DNA from: Gorillibacterium massiliense | Lineage (GTDB): Bacteria; Bacillota; Bacilli; Paenibacillales; NBRC-103111 | Length of the DNA: 59,201 nt | Direction: 5' to 3' | NCBI RefSeq assembly: GCF_000455485.1 | Contig: NZ_CBQR020000164.1 | Span: 1 to 59,201, forward strand | Notes under the pieces: model-generated | What the model saw: the letters and a program-made list of their open reading frames with translations, nothing else | Told to the model about the DNA's origin: nothing | Databases searched by the model: none | Shown here: positions 32,046 to 40,399 of the stretch, one piece after another | How positions within the stretch are numbered: position 1 is the first letter of the stretch | Layout: every line of letters starts with the position of its first letter | Program-made: the position numbers and the translations under genes

Positions 32046-34439
32046 ATGTTGTTTGGACCATCTGACAATCAAAAAAGCTATGAGTTGACCAGTCCGACGC
32101 TGCTGCCGAAGGCTTCGGGGTTTCTGTGGAATGAGCGGATGATGATCCATATGAATTGCCGCGGATATGCGGTGGCTCAGTTTATGCAGCCGGAGCCGGC
32201 GAAGTACTCCCATGCCCCCAATTTGGAAGCGAAGACGTTCATGCAGCCGGAGCAGCCCTACTATGCCCATCACCCGGGGCGTTTTGTATATGTAAAGGAC
32301 GAGGAGAGCGGGGCGGTTTTTTCGGCTCCTTATGAACCGGTTCGTACGCAGCCGGATCAATATACGTTTACGGTGGGAAAGCATACGATTGCCTGGAAGG
32401 TCGAGAATCATGACATTCGTATTGAAATGAGCTTAAGCCTGCCGAAGGAGGACCCGTTGGAACAGTGGCGGATTAAGGTGACCAACCTTGCGGGCAAAAA
32501 ACGTGAATTGAGCATATACCCCTATTTCTCGGTAGGATACATGAGCTGGATGAATCAATCCGGTGAATATAAAGATGATCTGCAAGGCATCGTTTGCTCT
32601 TCGATATCGCCGTACCAGAAATACCAGGAATACGACAAGATCAAAAAGCTGAAGGACAAAACGTTCCTGCTTGCCGATCAAAAGCCTTACTCCTGGGAGG
32701 TTAGTCAAGAAGCTTTCGAAGGAGAAGGCGGCATCACTCTGCCGTCGGCTATTCAAGACGATTCCTTGGCAAACGGTGACGCCCGCTATGAAATGCCGGC
32801 TGCCGTTTTGCAGTACCGCTTGGAGCTTGCGCCCGGCGAGGAACGGGAATACCGTTTTCTTTTCGGTCCGGCGAAAACGGAAGCGGAAATCGCCGGTATT
32901 CGGGAAACGTATTTCCTGCATAAGAACGTGGACGGGGAAACCGGTTTCGAATCAGCTGAGCGGGAATATGCGGAATATATCAATGAAGGGTGTGGGTGCA
33001 TCGAAATCGACACGCCGGACGCCGGACTGGACAACATGGTGAACCATTGGCTTCCCCGGCAAATGTACTACCATGGCATAACCAACCGGCTGACGACTGA
33101 TCCCCAAACCCGCAACTATCTTCAAGACAATATGGGGATGAGCTACATCACTCCGTCCGTTACCCGAGCCGCTTTTCTCACGGCGCTAAGCCAGCAAAAG
33201 GCAAGTGGGGCGATGCCGGACGGCATTATTTTGCATGAGGAAGCCGAACTGAAATATATCAACCAGGTGCCCCATACGGATCACTGCGTTTGGCTGCCCA
33301 TTTGTCTGGACACTTATTTGGACGAAACAGACGATTACTCCATCCTGGAGGAAGTCGTTGCTTATGCCGGCGAAGAGGAAACGGCAACCGTAGCGGAGCA
33401 CATCGACCGGGCGATGCGCTGGCTGATTGGCGACCGGGACGAGCGGGGGTTGAATTATATCAATCAAGGCGATTGGTGCGACCCGATGAATATGGTGGGC
33501 TACAAAGGAAAAGGCGTCTCCGGCTGGCTGACCATCGCCACGGCATACGCGTTTTCGGTCTGGGCGAATATTTGCGAGGCAAGCGGCAGGCTGGATGCCG
33601 GGAAAGATTTCCGTGAAGAAGCGGAGAAAACCAATGAAACGGTCAACCGCTACCTGTGGGATGGGGATTGGTATATTCGGGGCATAACGGACGATAATGT
33701 GCCCTTCGGCATCAGCAAGGATCAGGAAGGCCGCATCTTCATCAATCCGCAAGGATGGGCGCTGTTAAGCGGTGCTGCTGATAAGGAGAAGCGCGAGAAG
33801 CTCCTGCATGAAGTAAGCAAGCAGTTGGAAACCCCATATGGTGTGGAAAAGCTGGCCCCTTCTTATACGGCGATGCGGGAAGATGTGGGCCGTGTGACCC
33901 AAAAGCATCCGGGAACGGCGGAGAACGGAGCTGTCTATAATCATGCCGCCGCTTTCTATATCTATGGGTTGTACGCAGTAAAGGAACAGGACAACGCCTA
34001 TCGACTGCTTCGGAAAATGATCCCAGGCCCGGACGTTGATGATTTCGTCAGACGGGGTCAACTGCCTGTTTTCATCCCTAACTATTACCGCGGCGCCTAC
34101 CGGCAATTCCCCCGCACCGCCGGCCGATCCAGCCACCTGTTTAACACAGGTACGGTTTCATGGGTTTATCGGATTTTGATCGACGGGCTGTTTGGGCTGA
34201 AAGGAAGCAGACAGGGGCTGCAAATCAAGCCACAGCTTCCTTCCCATTGGGAAAAGGCTACAGTGAAGCGCCAATTTCGCGGGGCGAAACTGGCCATAGA
34301 AATGACACGGGCGGAAGGCGTGCAAGAAATAGAAGTGTATCTCGATGGTCGCAGGGCTGAGGGTGGAGTCATCAAGGATTTGCAGCCCGGCGTCAGCTAT
34401 ACGGTGCAGGTGAATATTCCTTTTGAAGCTAAAGAATAG
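32046..34439 (+). CDS. GH94-like glycoside phosphorylase / cellobiose-phosphorylase-like protein
   Basis: The predicted protein has 797 aa; ATG 32046 has GGAG 10 nt upstream. The N-terminal ~270 residues are a beta-sandwich (glycosyltransferase 36 N-domain). The rest is an (alpha/alpha)6 barrel with YLQDNMGMSYITPSVTRAAF and the catalytic-acid segment NYINQGDWCDPMNMVG. GTAENGAVYNHAAAFYIYGL and SSHLFNTGTVSW lie near the C-terminus, all typical of GH94/GH36-type phosphorylases. Such enzymes split beta-glycosidic disaccharides with phosphate. The exact substrate cannot be told, and there is no sugar transporter beside it. No signal peptide, so cytoplasmic. Confidence 0.85.
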   Translation: MLFGPSDNQKSYELTSPTLLPKASGFLWNERMMIHMNCRGYAVAQFMQPEPAKYSHAPNLEAKTFMQPEQPYYAHHPGRFVYVKDEESGAVFSAPYEPVRTQPDQYTFTVGKHTIAWKVENHDIRIEMSLSLPKEDPLEQWRIKVTNLAGKKRELSIYPYFSVGYMSWMNQSGEYKDDLQGIVCSSISPYQKYQEYDKIKKLKDKTFLLADQKPYSWEVSQEAFEGEGGITLPSAIQDDSLANGDARYEMPAAVLQYRLELAPGEEREYRFLFGPAKTEAEIAGIRETYFLHKNVDGETGFESAEREYAEYINEGCGCIEIDTPDAGLDNMVNHWLPRQMYYHGITNRLTTDPQTRNYLQDNMGMSYITPSVTRAAFLTALSQQKASGAMPDGIILHEEAELKYINQVPHTDHCVWLPICLDTYLDETDDYSILEEVVAYAGEEETATVAEHIDRAMRWLIGDRDERGLNYINQGDWCDPMNMVGYKGKGVSGWLTIATAYAFSVWANICEASGRLDAGKDFREEAEKTNETVNRYLWDGDWYIRGITDDNVPFGISKDQEGRIFINPQGWALLSGAADKEKREKLLHEVSKQLETPYGVEKLAPSYTAMREDVGRVTQKHPGTAENGAVYNHAAAFYIYGLYAVKEQDNAYRLLRKMIPGPDVDDFVRRGQLPVFIPNYYRGAYRQFPRTAGRSSHLFNTGTVSWVYRILIDGLFGLKGSRQGLQIKPQLPSHWEKATVKRQFRGAKLAIEMTRAEGVQEIEVYLDGRRAEGGVIKDLQPGVSYTVQVNIPFEAKE

Positions 34440-34463
34440 GTTTCGGCGGCTTCCGCTAATGGG

Positions 34464-34517
34464 TTGACAGCTAACGGTTTACTGTTGTAGACTGAGTGTG
34501 GGTTACAATTGTAGACT
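34464..34517 (+). promoter_or_regulatory. Promoter with tandem BlaI operators of the second pair
   Basis: TTGACA (34464-34469), 18 bp, TAGACT (34488-34493). Two similar 16-mers, TTTACTGTTGTAGACT (34478-34493) and GTTACAATTGTAGACT (34502-34517), carry the TACA/TGTA half-sites of BlaI operators. One covers the -10, the other the transcript start. Confidence 0.72.
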
Positions 34518-34538
34518 GTGAAATGAGGTGCTGAAACC

Positions 34539-34919
34539 ATGGAGCTGGCCGAGAAGATATCCAATGCCGAGCTTGAGGTCATGAAGATTTTATGGAGATC
34601 AGATGCGCCTGTATCGTCGGTCTCCATCCGCAGCGAGCTGCAAGCGGAAAAAGGCTGGGAGAAATCGACTATCTTGACGTTAATCCGCAGGCTTCAGGAT
34701 AAAGAGGTGATCAACGCCGAAAAGCGGGATGTCCTCTATTATTCACCGAATATAACTGAGGCGGATTTTACGGCCTTTCAAATGCAGGAAATGGCTGACA
34801 AGCTGTACAAAGGCAGTGTAAAAAATTTGGTCGCCGCTCTTTGTCACGGCGGTAAGCTAAGCGAAGATGATGTGGATGAGCTGAAGGCGTTTTTTAAGGT
34901 GGAGGGGCAAGATGCGTGA
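34539..34919 (+). CDS. BlaI/MecI-family transcriptional repressor (second)
   Basis: This 126-aa protein starts at ATG 34539 after GAGGTG. The winged-helix pattern is ISNAELEVMKILWRSDAPVS, then EKSTILTLIRRLQDKEVINA and a TEADFTAFQMQE dimer helix, a textbook BlaI/MecI repressor. Tandem operators overlap its promoter. Its stop overlaps the start of the M56 protease gene by 8 bp, so the pair is coexpressed. Its operator sequence (TACAATTGTA) differs from that of the first pair (ACACTA/TAGTGT), so the two repressors probably have separate targets. Confidence 0.9.
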   Translation: MELAEKISNAELEVMKILWRSDAPVSSVSIRSELQAEKGWEKSTILTLIRRLQDKEVINAEKRDVLYYSPNITEADFTAFQMQEMADKLYKGSVKNLVAALCHGGKLSEDDVDELKAFFKVEGQDA

Positions 34920-36516
34920 GTGGTTTGCCGTTTTCCTATCCCTGTCGGTTTCAGGTTCGCTAATCGCGGTTGTTTTGCTCACGCTGAGGCCCTTTGCTCG
35001 CCGCTGGTTTTCTCACACATGGCAGTATTATATTTGGCTGATCGTCGTGGCGCGCTTACTGCTGCCGGTCACACTGGAGCCGAATGTCATAGGCGGCTGG
35101 CTTGAGCGAAACGGGGCTGTTCATTCCGCTCTTGGTTTCTCGGAGGCTCCGGCTGTTGCTGTAGAGTCAAACGAGGGTGTTACAGATTCTTTGCCGGTTT
35201 CAAATACTCATACGGAAAAAGTGGCGGATGCATCAGATCAAGATCAGCCAAAGCAAGATCATCTTGTATGGAAGCTATGGCCCTACCTGTGGCGGGTCTG
35301 GATCATCGGCGCCATCGGCATGTTCCTATACCGCTGGATAGGATACAAACGGTTTACCAACCGGCTAAAGGTAGGCAACACAGCGGTCACGTCACCAAAC
35401 ATGCGGTCCGTTCTGGAAACATGCAGACGGGAACTGGGCCTACGCGGGCATGTGGAGTTTTATTTGAATCCGCTAGTCACGACCCCGATGCTGGTGGGAT
35501 TCAAGCAGCCTGCTATTCTATTGCCGAACCACACCTACACCGACGATGAGCTGCGCTATATTTGCCTGCATGAGCTCACTCATTTTAAACGGATGGATTT
35601 GAGTTACAAATGGTTGACACAGGCAGCTCTTTGTCTGCACTGGTTCAATCCCCTTGTTCACTATGCCGCTAAAGAAATCGACCGGTTATGTGAGCTGAGC
35701 TGCGATGAGTCCGTCATCCGGAAAATGAATGCCCATGAAAAACAAGGATACGGGAATACGCTGATCGCTATGGCGGCTCTGGGATCAACGAGACGATCAC
35801 TCTTTTCCGGGGCGATGAGCGAACAAAAGCGGCATCTGAAGGAAAGATTGGCCGCAATTATGCGGTCCCAACCAAAAAGCAGCAGGGTTACGATCGTCTC
35901 TTTAGCCATTGCGATCTTGTTAGTCGGCAGCGCACTGGTAGTAGGTGCGGTGACAGCATCCGGCAGTCAGAACGGCAATACGCCGAAAACAGGCCGTGGG
36001 TCAGTTTCGCCTCCAGTGGTTTTATATGCAGGGTACGATCTCGATCGAATTGCCCAAGACAGGAACCCCTACGTGGGCAATCACGTGAAAGATGGCCGGT
36101 TGATTGCGCAACTTCTTTCTCCCGATCCCTTCTACGTTCAGCATTTTTTGGCTTTGCAAACAGCCCGGCAGCCCTATGGACTTACGGCATTTTATGAACC
36201 GACGGCTAGTTCCAATGTTCCCAGAGCCTCCGTTCCAACCGATTTCGGTCCGAATTCGGATCTGGCCGTAATTTGCAGCAAGAATGCTCTCGTCTTGTTC
36301 GCCATGATCGATAATGTGGACGATATCACCTTTGCTTTTCGAAACACATCATCAGCTTATGAACTGGACGAGTCAGCGTATGGAGTTCATCTCACGTTTC
36401 ATCGGGCAGACTTCGCCGCAAAGTACGATCTAAGCGAATTGAGCCGCAGCACGGAGTCGTTGGGCAAGGAGCTGGAAAATTGGGGAACATCCGCTGAACT
36501 CGGCAAGCTTCAGTAA
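34912..36516 (+). CDS. BlaR1-like M56 membrane protease with DUF4825-type sensor region
   Basis: The predicted protein has 534 aa. Helices near residues 5-28, 37-55 and 125-140 precede the protease domain with ICLHELTHFKRMDL (HELTH at 220-224) and the third ligand region IDRLCELSCDESVI. A further helix (about 325-345) leads to an extracellular C-terminal ~180-residue domain of DUF4825 type (NPYVGNHVKDGRLIAQLLSP). It replaces the penicillin-binding sensor of BlaR1, so the trigger is probably not a beta-lactam, though this is unproven. It likely cleaves the BlaI encoded just upstream. Confidence 0.86.
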   Translation: MREWFAVFLSLSVSGSLIAVVLLTLRPFARRWFSHTWQYYIWLIVVARLLLPVTLEPNVIGGWLERNGAVHSALGFSEAPAVAVESNEGVTDSLPVSNTHTEKVADASDQDQPKQDHLVWKLWPYLWRVWIIGAIGMFLYRWIGYKRFTNRLKVGNTAVTSPNMRSVLETCRRELGLRGHVEFYLNPLVTTPMLVGFKQPAILLPNHTYTDDELRYICLHELTHFKRMDLSYKWLTQAALCLHWFNPLVHYAAKEIDRLCELSCDESVIRKMNAHEKQGYGNTLIAMAALGSTRRSLFSGAMSEQKRHLKERLAAIMRSQPKSSRVTIVSLAIAILLVGSALVVGAVTASGSQNGNTPKTGRGSVSPPVVLYAGYDLDRIAQDRNPYVGNHVKDGRLIAQLLSPDPFYVQHFLALQTARQPYGLTAFYEPTASSNVPRASVPTDFGPNSDLAVICSKNALVLFAMIDNVDDITFAFRNTSSAYELDESAYGVHLTFHRADFAAKYDLSELSRSTESLGKELENWGTSAELGKLQ

Positions 36517-36586
36517 TGAGAGGGCCGCCGCTTTTATCAATAACGGGTTCTCCTTTTAGGTGCAAAGTGCTTAATTGACTATAAAG

Positions 36587-36626
36587 TAGACATTCAAACT
36601 GACCTTGGTTTGGATGTCTATTTTTC
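36587..36626 (+). terminator. Terminator after second M56 gene
   Basis: TAGACAT..CAAA pairs with TTTGGATGTCTA and is followed by TTTTTC. It lies 70 bp past the M56 stop. The remaining gap to 36784 contains nothing else I recognise. Confidence 0.75.
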
Positions 36627-36784
36627 TTTTTGTATAAAGTTTTCATTGGTTTCCTTCGAATGGCTTTCTAGTGATGGTAATGTGAAATAACAAATCTGGA
36701 ACTTGATAATCACGAACATTTGTTCTATCATGATGAGTGGTGTTAATAATATCCAATTCAATCGTTTGAGGTGATGAAGTGCCA

Positions 36785-37153
36785 ATGAGCGAGATAATTA
36801 GGTATGAAGTAAACGAAGATAATGCTTATTCTGGTTTTGTTGAAGCAGGAGATTTTATTTTTTTAAGTTTCTGCGTTGGAAATGTTGGAGGCACAATTGA
36901 TGAACAAGTAGAAGGCGCTCTCCATAACATGAGCGAGAGATTAGAAAAAGTAAATCTAACTTTGGACTCAGTAGTTAAAGTAGATGTATTGCTCAGAGAT
37001 GTTTGGGATATCCCTGTAATGGAGAAGGTTTTCAAGCAACGATTTAAAGGAAATTATCCTGCGAGAAAGACTATTTCCACGGAATTTGCACACAAAGGCG
37101 GTCCTAATGGGCTTAAAGTTCAAATTGATGCGGTAGCATATAAGGGGAAATAA
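36785..37153 (+). CDS. RidA/YjgF-family protein
   Basis: This 122-aa protein starts at ATG 36785 with GAGGTGATG upstream. It shows the Rid family pattern: YSGFVEAGDFIFLSFCVGNVGG, then EQVEGALHNMSERLEKVNLTL and YPARKTISTEF near the C-terminus. RidA proper uses an Arg in the active site to hydrolyse reactive imines; here the equivalent stretch reads PARKTIS, so an Arg is present. It is a single gene closed by a strong terminator. Confidence 0.87.
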   Translation: MSEIIRYEVNEDNAYSGFVEAGDFIFLSFCVGNVGGTIDEQVEGALHNMSERLEKVNLTLDSVVKVDVLLRDVWDIPVMEKVFKQRFKGNYPARKTISTEFAHKGGPNGLKVQIDAVAYKGK

Positions 37154-37169
37154 TATCATACAGCAAGTC

Positions 37170-37200
37170 AAAAAAGACAGCGATTATCGCTGTCTTTTTT
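37170..37200 (+). terminator. Terminator after RidA gene
   Basis: AAAAAAGACAGCGA-tta-TCGCTGTCTTTTTT, a near-perfect stem with T-tract, symmetrical enough to work in both directions. The following gap to 37415 holds nothing recognisable beyond a T-run near 37290. Confidence 0.88.
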
Positions 37201-37415
37201 GATCAATAACGCCCAAACTTAGTGCCAATTACTTTGTCAATTTTGTTTTTGCGTCCGAAAGAAACCCGTTACTTTTGTGAAGGGCGGCTTTTTTTTATCC
37301 ATGCAGCTCTTGTGCTGTTTTTGCGAGCAAGGTTGACTTTTCACTGCGACCATGATATTAGTAGATTAGTAATTTAGTAAAACTGAAATTCAGAGTTAAG
37401 GGGGTAAGTAGGATC

Positions 37416-37772
37416 ATGGATAAAAGCCGGCGCAAAGAACTGCAAGAAGCGTATAGTCAAATCAAGATTTTCATGGGTGTCATCCAAATCAAAAATACCG
37501 TCAACGGAAAAATATACATTGGCGCCTATCCTAATTTGAAAAATAAATGGATGACCATCACCGCTCAGTTGGATATGGGCAGGTTCGCGAATTTGGAGCT
37601 GCAAAAGGAATGGAAGGAATTCGGTGCAGGCGTTTTTGAATATGAGGTGTTGGAGCAAAAGGATGCCGGAGAGCTCAGCGATGTGCGCTGGGAAATGACG
37701 GTCATGGAAAAGGTATGGCATGAAAAGCTGCAGCCCTATGGAGAGAAAGGGTACAATCGGCCGCTGAGATAG
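37416..37772 (+). CDS. GIY-YIG nuclease family protein
   Basis: This 118-aa protein starts at ATG 37416, preceded by GGGGGTAAG. The GIY-YIG module is MGVIQIKNTVNGKIYIGAYP, with the paired motifs reading GVI and YIG. An Arg lies in DMGRFANLELQ and a possible Glu in FEYEVLEQ. Bacilli carry many short members of this kind whose role is unknown; catalytic residues look largely present. A strong terminator follows, shared with the convergent gene. Confidence 0.82.
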   Translation: MDKSRRKELQEAYSQIKIFMGVIQIKNTVNGKIYIGAYPNLKNKWMTITAQLDMGRFANLELQKEWKEFGAGVFEYEVLEQKDAGELSDVRWEMTVMEKVWHEKLQPYGEKGYNRPLR

Positions 37773-37781
37773 GGGAAACAG

Positions 37782-37820
37782 AAAAACACGCCACCGGACA
37801 GCCGGGTAGGCGTGTTTTTC
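37782..37820. terminator. Bidirectional terminator
   Basis: AAAAACACGCC (37782-37792) pairs with GGCGTGTTTTT (37809-37819). It lies between convergent genes. Confidence 0.85.
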
Positions 37821-37831
37821 ATTTGCGCGGC

Positions 37832-38230
37832 TTATATCAATTGCAGATCATCAAAGCTTTTCACAAAATGAAATTGTTCCAGAAGATTGACTTCGCGGGC
37901 AATCCGCTTCAATTGTATTTGTCCGACTGGTGTCAACGGATTGATGAAATGTACCCCCTTGAAATCAGCATATGCTCTATAGGCTTCTTCCAAGTATGGC
38001 AGGACGTCCGGTTGGAAGGTCGATAGATGGATGCAGTCAATGACGATGTTGTATTCTGCCTTGTTTAACGATGCGGTGTGCCTCTGATAGTCGATGAAAA
38101 ACTGCTCAGCATCCTCGATGCTATAGAAACCGAAAAGGTTGATGCGAAAGACTTTTGCCTCTTCATCTACCCACATTTCATGTCTTCCGTGAAAGCTCGG
38201 GCGATCGCTTGTTGATGATTCGGTAGTCAT
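37832..38230 (-). CDS. Conserved hypothetical protein, STAS/SpoIIAA-like
   Basis: This 132-aa soluble protein is on the minus strand. The sequence EAKVFRINLFGFYSIEDAEQ, then YNIVIDCIHLSTFQPDVLPY and FHFVKSFDDLQLI, alternates strands and helices in the manner of SpoIIAA/STAS-like domains. I know no function, and the call is by fold impression only. No promoter or partner is evident; the divergent MarR-GNAT gene is ~220 bp away. Confidence 0.65.
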   Translation of the reverse strand: MTTESSTSDRPSFHGRHEMWVDEEAKVFRINLFGFYSIEDAEQFFIDYQRHTASLNKAEYNIVIDCIHLSTFQPDVLPYLEEAYRAYADFKGVHFINPLTPVGQIQLKRIAREVNLLEQFHFVKSFDDLQLI

Positions 38231-38376
38231 TTGAAAATGTACTATGTCCCTCCCACTATGTTTAAAATGGTTATATTACGACAAGTATCGTACAATGCAT
38301 GACGCCGAACCACTGCATTAAAAATCACAAAACGAAATGATCAATTTTTGCTATTCCGGAAGAAGTTCTTTAGTTC

Positions 38377-38411
38377 ATTGATAAAAGCAACAAAATAATT
38401 GACAAAAGCAA
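38377..38411 (+). repeat. 21-bp-spaced direct repeat before MarR-GNAT gene
   Basis: ATTGATAAAAGCAA (38377-38390) and ATTGACAAAAGCAA (38398-38411) match at 13 of 14 positions with starts 21 bp apart, two helical turns. They lie 37 bp before the gene and probably form an operator for its HTH domain. Confidence 0.55.
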
Positions 38412-38447
38412 TCAATTGAGTAAACTTGGATGATAAGGAGGGGGATT

Positions 38448-39377
38448 ATGGAAGCATCGTCGTTGGATCAACGGGTTCAAAGGGTGCGACAGTTTAACCG
38501 CTTTATCACCCGGGAAATAGGCGCTCTTCAGGAAGGACTGGTCCACAGTTCTTTTTCGCTTACGGAAGTTCGCGTCATGTATGAGCTGGCTCATCGTAAG
38601 GATTTAACAGCGGCCGAGCTTACCAAAGAGCTGGGGCTTGATCCTGGCTACTTAAGCCGCATTTTATCGAAGCTTGAGCAATTAGGGCTGATCGGGAAGG
38701 ACCGTTCGGAGAAAGATGGGCGAAGGATGATTCTTCAGCTTACCGAACAAGGGGAGAAAGCGTATGCGCCTCTAAACCGCCGGTCGAACGAAGAAGTGGA
38801 AGGAATGCTGGCAGATCTGGGTGAAACGGAACAAGCGCGGCTTTTGAAAGCGATGCAAACGATAGAAGAGCTATTGGCGAAGGACTATAAGTACGCGCAG
38901 CCTTTTATTCTACGCTCTCTTGAGCCGGGCGATATCGGAATGATCATTCACATGCACGGTCGATTTTACTCCCGGGAGTATGGCTGGGATGAACGTTTTG
39001 AGGCTTCGGTATCCCAAATCGCCGCCCAGTTCCTGCAAAACTTCAATCCGAATAAAGAGCGGTGTTGGATTGCCGAGATGGGCGGCGAAATCATCGGTTC
39101 GATCATGGTTGTTCAAGATAACGAGGAAGCGGCGAGGATCCGCCTGCTGTTGGTTGATCCAAAAGCAAGAGGAATGGGACTAGGCACGAAGTTAGTCGAA
39201 GAAGCATTGTCTTTTGCTAAAAGAACGGGATACCGGGAAATGATATTATGGACTAATCATGTATTGACGGAAGCACGAAGCATCTACCGCAAGCTGGGAT
39301 TTGAACGGATCGCTGAGGAAAAGCACAATAGCTTCGGTCCGGAGCTTATCGGCGAGACATGGAGAAAGCCGCTGTAA
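38448..39377 (+). CDS. MarR-family regulator fused to GNAT acetyltransferase
   Basis: The predicted protein has 309 aa; ATG 38448 follows AAGGAGGGGG. Residues ~1-145 are a MarR winged helix: LTAAELTKELGLDPGYLSRI then KDRSEKDGRRMILQLTEQG. Residues ~155-309 are a GNAT domain with the acetyl-CoA loop LLVDPKARGMGLGTKLVEEA and a final ARSIYRKLGFERI. MarR-GNAT fusions are known in many bacteria; the acetyltransferase part may sense or inactivate the inducer. Two near-identical 14-mers upstream are likely its operator. Confidence 0.88.
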   Translation: MEASSLDQRVQRVRQFNRFITREIGALQEGLVHSSFSLTEVRVMYELAHRKDLTAAELTKELGLDPGYLSRILSKLEQLGLIGKDRSEKDGRRMILQLTEQGEKAYAPLNRRSNEEVEGMLADLGETEQARLLKAMQTIEELLAKDYKYAQPFILRSLEPGDIGMIIHMHGRFYSREYGWDERFEASVSQIAAQFLQNFNPNKERCWIAEMGGEIIGSIMVVQDNEEAARIRLLLVDPKARGMGLGTKLVEEALSFAKRTGYREMILWTNHVLTEARSIYRKLGFERIAEEKHNSFGPELIGETWRKPL

Positions 39378-39433
39378 CGATCAGCTGGGCAACAGCGAGA
39401 AGCTGTCTTATGCTTTTCTGTCTAGGCTCAATC

Positions 39434-39922
39434 CTATGCCAGGCGATGTACTTCATCTGACAGCCGTTTATTCATGATATACCAACTATCAGTCTTGTCG
39501 GGGTAATCGTGCTTCTCAAGCACTTCATATTTCAGGCTTTTATAAAAAGCGACATTTTGCGGTATGGACAATCTAACCCCCAAACGTGTCTCAAAAACGT
39601 GGTTTGCTGCGGCAAGCTTTTCGATATGCTCCATCATGTACTTGCCGATCCCCAGGCCGCGGTAATCCGGCATAACAGATACCCGCCCGATATACAGATA
39701 GCCATCGTTCCAGGAATACTGCGCTGCTCCTACGGCTGCGTCTCCAATCCGGGCGATGATCGCGCCGCCAGAGTTCATTTTGCGGATGATGTCATCCACG
39801 GTTTCACGCAAAGCACCGGAAGGTGGCACTAAACGTTCGGCATATTCCTGAAAAGCTTCCCGCATAATGCGATGGATGATGGCTGCTTCCTCCGTCTTTG
39901 CTTCGGTAATCTGGATTTCCAA
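39434..39922 (-). CDS. GNAT-family N-acetyltransferase
   Basis: This 162-aa protein is on the minus strand, with a GGAGAGATACCC ribosome site 5' of the ATG. The core shows YIGRVSVMPDYRGLGIGKYM (RGLGIG acetyl-CoA loop) and the final ETRLGVRLSIPQNVAFYKSL. The substrate is unknown. It lies 11 bp after the MerR gene in the same direction, so the two are probably cotranscribed. Confidence 0.87.
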   Translation of the reverse strand: MEIQITEAKTEEAAIIHRIMREAFQEYAERLVPPSGALRETVDDIIRKMNSGGAIIARIGDAAVGAAQYSWNDGYLYIGRVSVMPDYRGLGIGKYMMEHIEKLAAANHVFETRLGVRLSIPQNVAFYKSLKYEVLEKHDYPDKTDSWYIMNKRLSDEVHRLA

Positions 39923-39933
39923 GGGTATCTCTC

Positions 39934-40281
39934 CTAAAGGTAAGATTCGATTTTTTTATCGATCAATTTAAGATTTGCTTTCAACTCTTCGATTTGAGCT
40001 GTAACCGTTTCTCGATGTCGGATCAGCATGTCTTTGCGGGAGTCGATAGTACCGCTGCCCAACTTGCACCAGTCGGAGTATTGTTTGATTTCCTTGATGG
40101 GCATTCCCGTATCCTTCAGGCAGATGATCAAGCCAAGCCAGTTCAGGTCCACGTCGGAGAATACCCGGTTGCCTGCATGATTTCTTGTGATAAAGGGAAG
40201 AAGTCCCTCTTTATCGTAATAGCGTAAGGTGTGCGGGGATAAATTGAATTTTATGGCGACATCTTGAATGGTGTATTCCAT
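39934..40281 (-). CDS. MerR-family transcriptional regulator
   Basis: This 115-aa protein starts with the MerR wing-helix YTIQDVAIKFNLSPHTLRYYD then KEGLLPFITRN, followed by a coiled-coil helix that ends the protein. There is no metal-binding cysteine motif, so it belongs to the small-ligand or redox branch. It is divergent from the SDR gene, with a MerR-type promoter (19-bp spacer and central dyad) between them, so it most likely activates the SDR gene and possibly itself. Confidence 0.88.
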   Translation of the reverse strand: MEYTIQDVAIKFNLSPHTLRYYDKEGLLPFITRNHAGNRVFSDVDLNWLGLIICLKDTGMPIKEIKQYSDWCKLGSGTIDSRKDMLIRHRETVTAQIEELKANLKLIDKKIESYL

Positions 40282-40302
40282 ATTCTGTCCAGGTTCCTTT
40301 CC

Positions 40303-40333
40303 TTGACTTAGAGTGAACTCGAAGTGATACGCT
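40303..40333 (+). promoter_or_regulatory. MerR-type promoter of the SDR gene
   Basis: TTGACT (40303-40308) and TACGCT (40328-40333) are 19 bp apart, the long spacer typical of MerR promoters. The dyad ACTTAGAGT-GA-ACTCGAAGT fills the spacer (40306-40325). Confidence 0.72.
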
Positions 40334-40399
40334 CACTATAGATCATCGTTACACGTTGATCAAGTGGAGTGAGACCTTATAGAGGAGATGGATGAAGCG

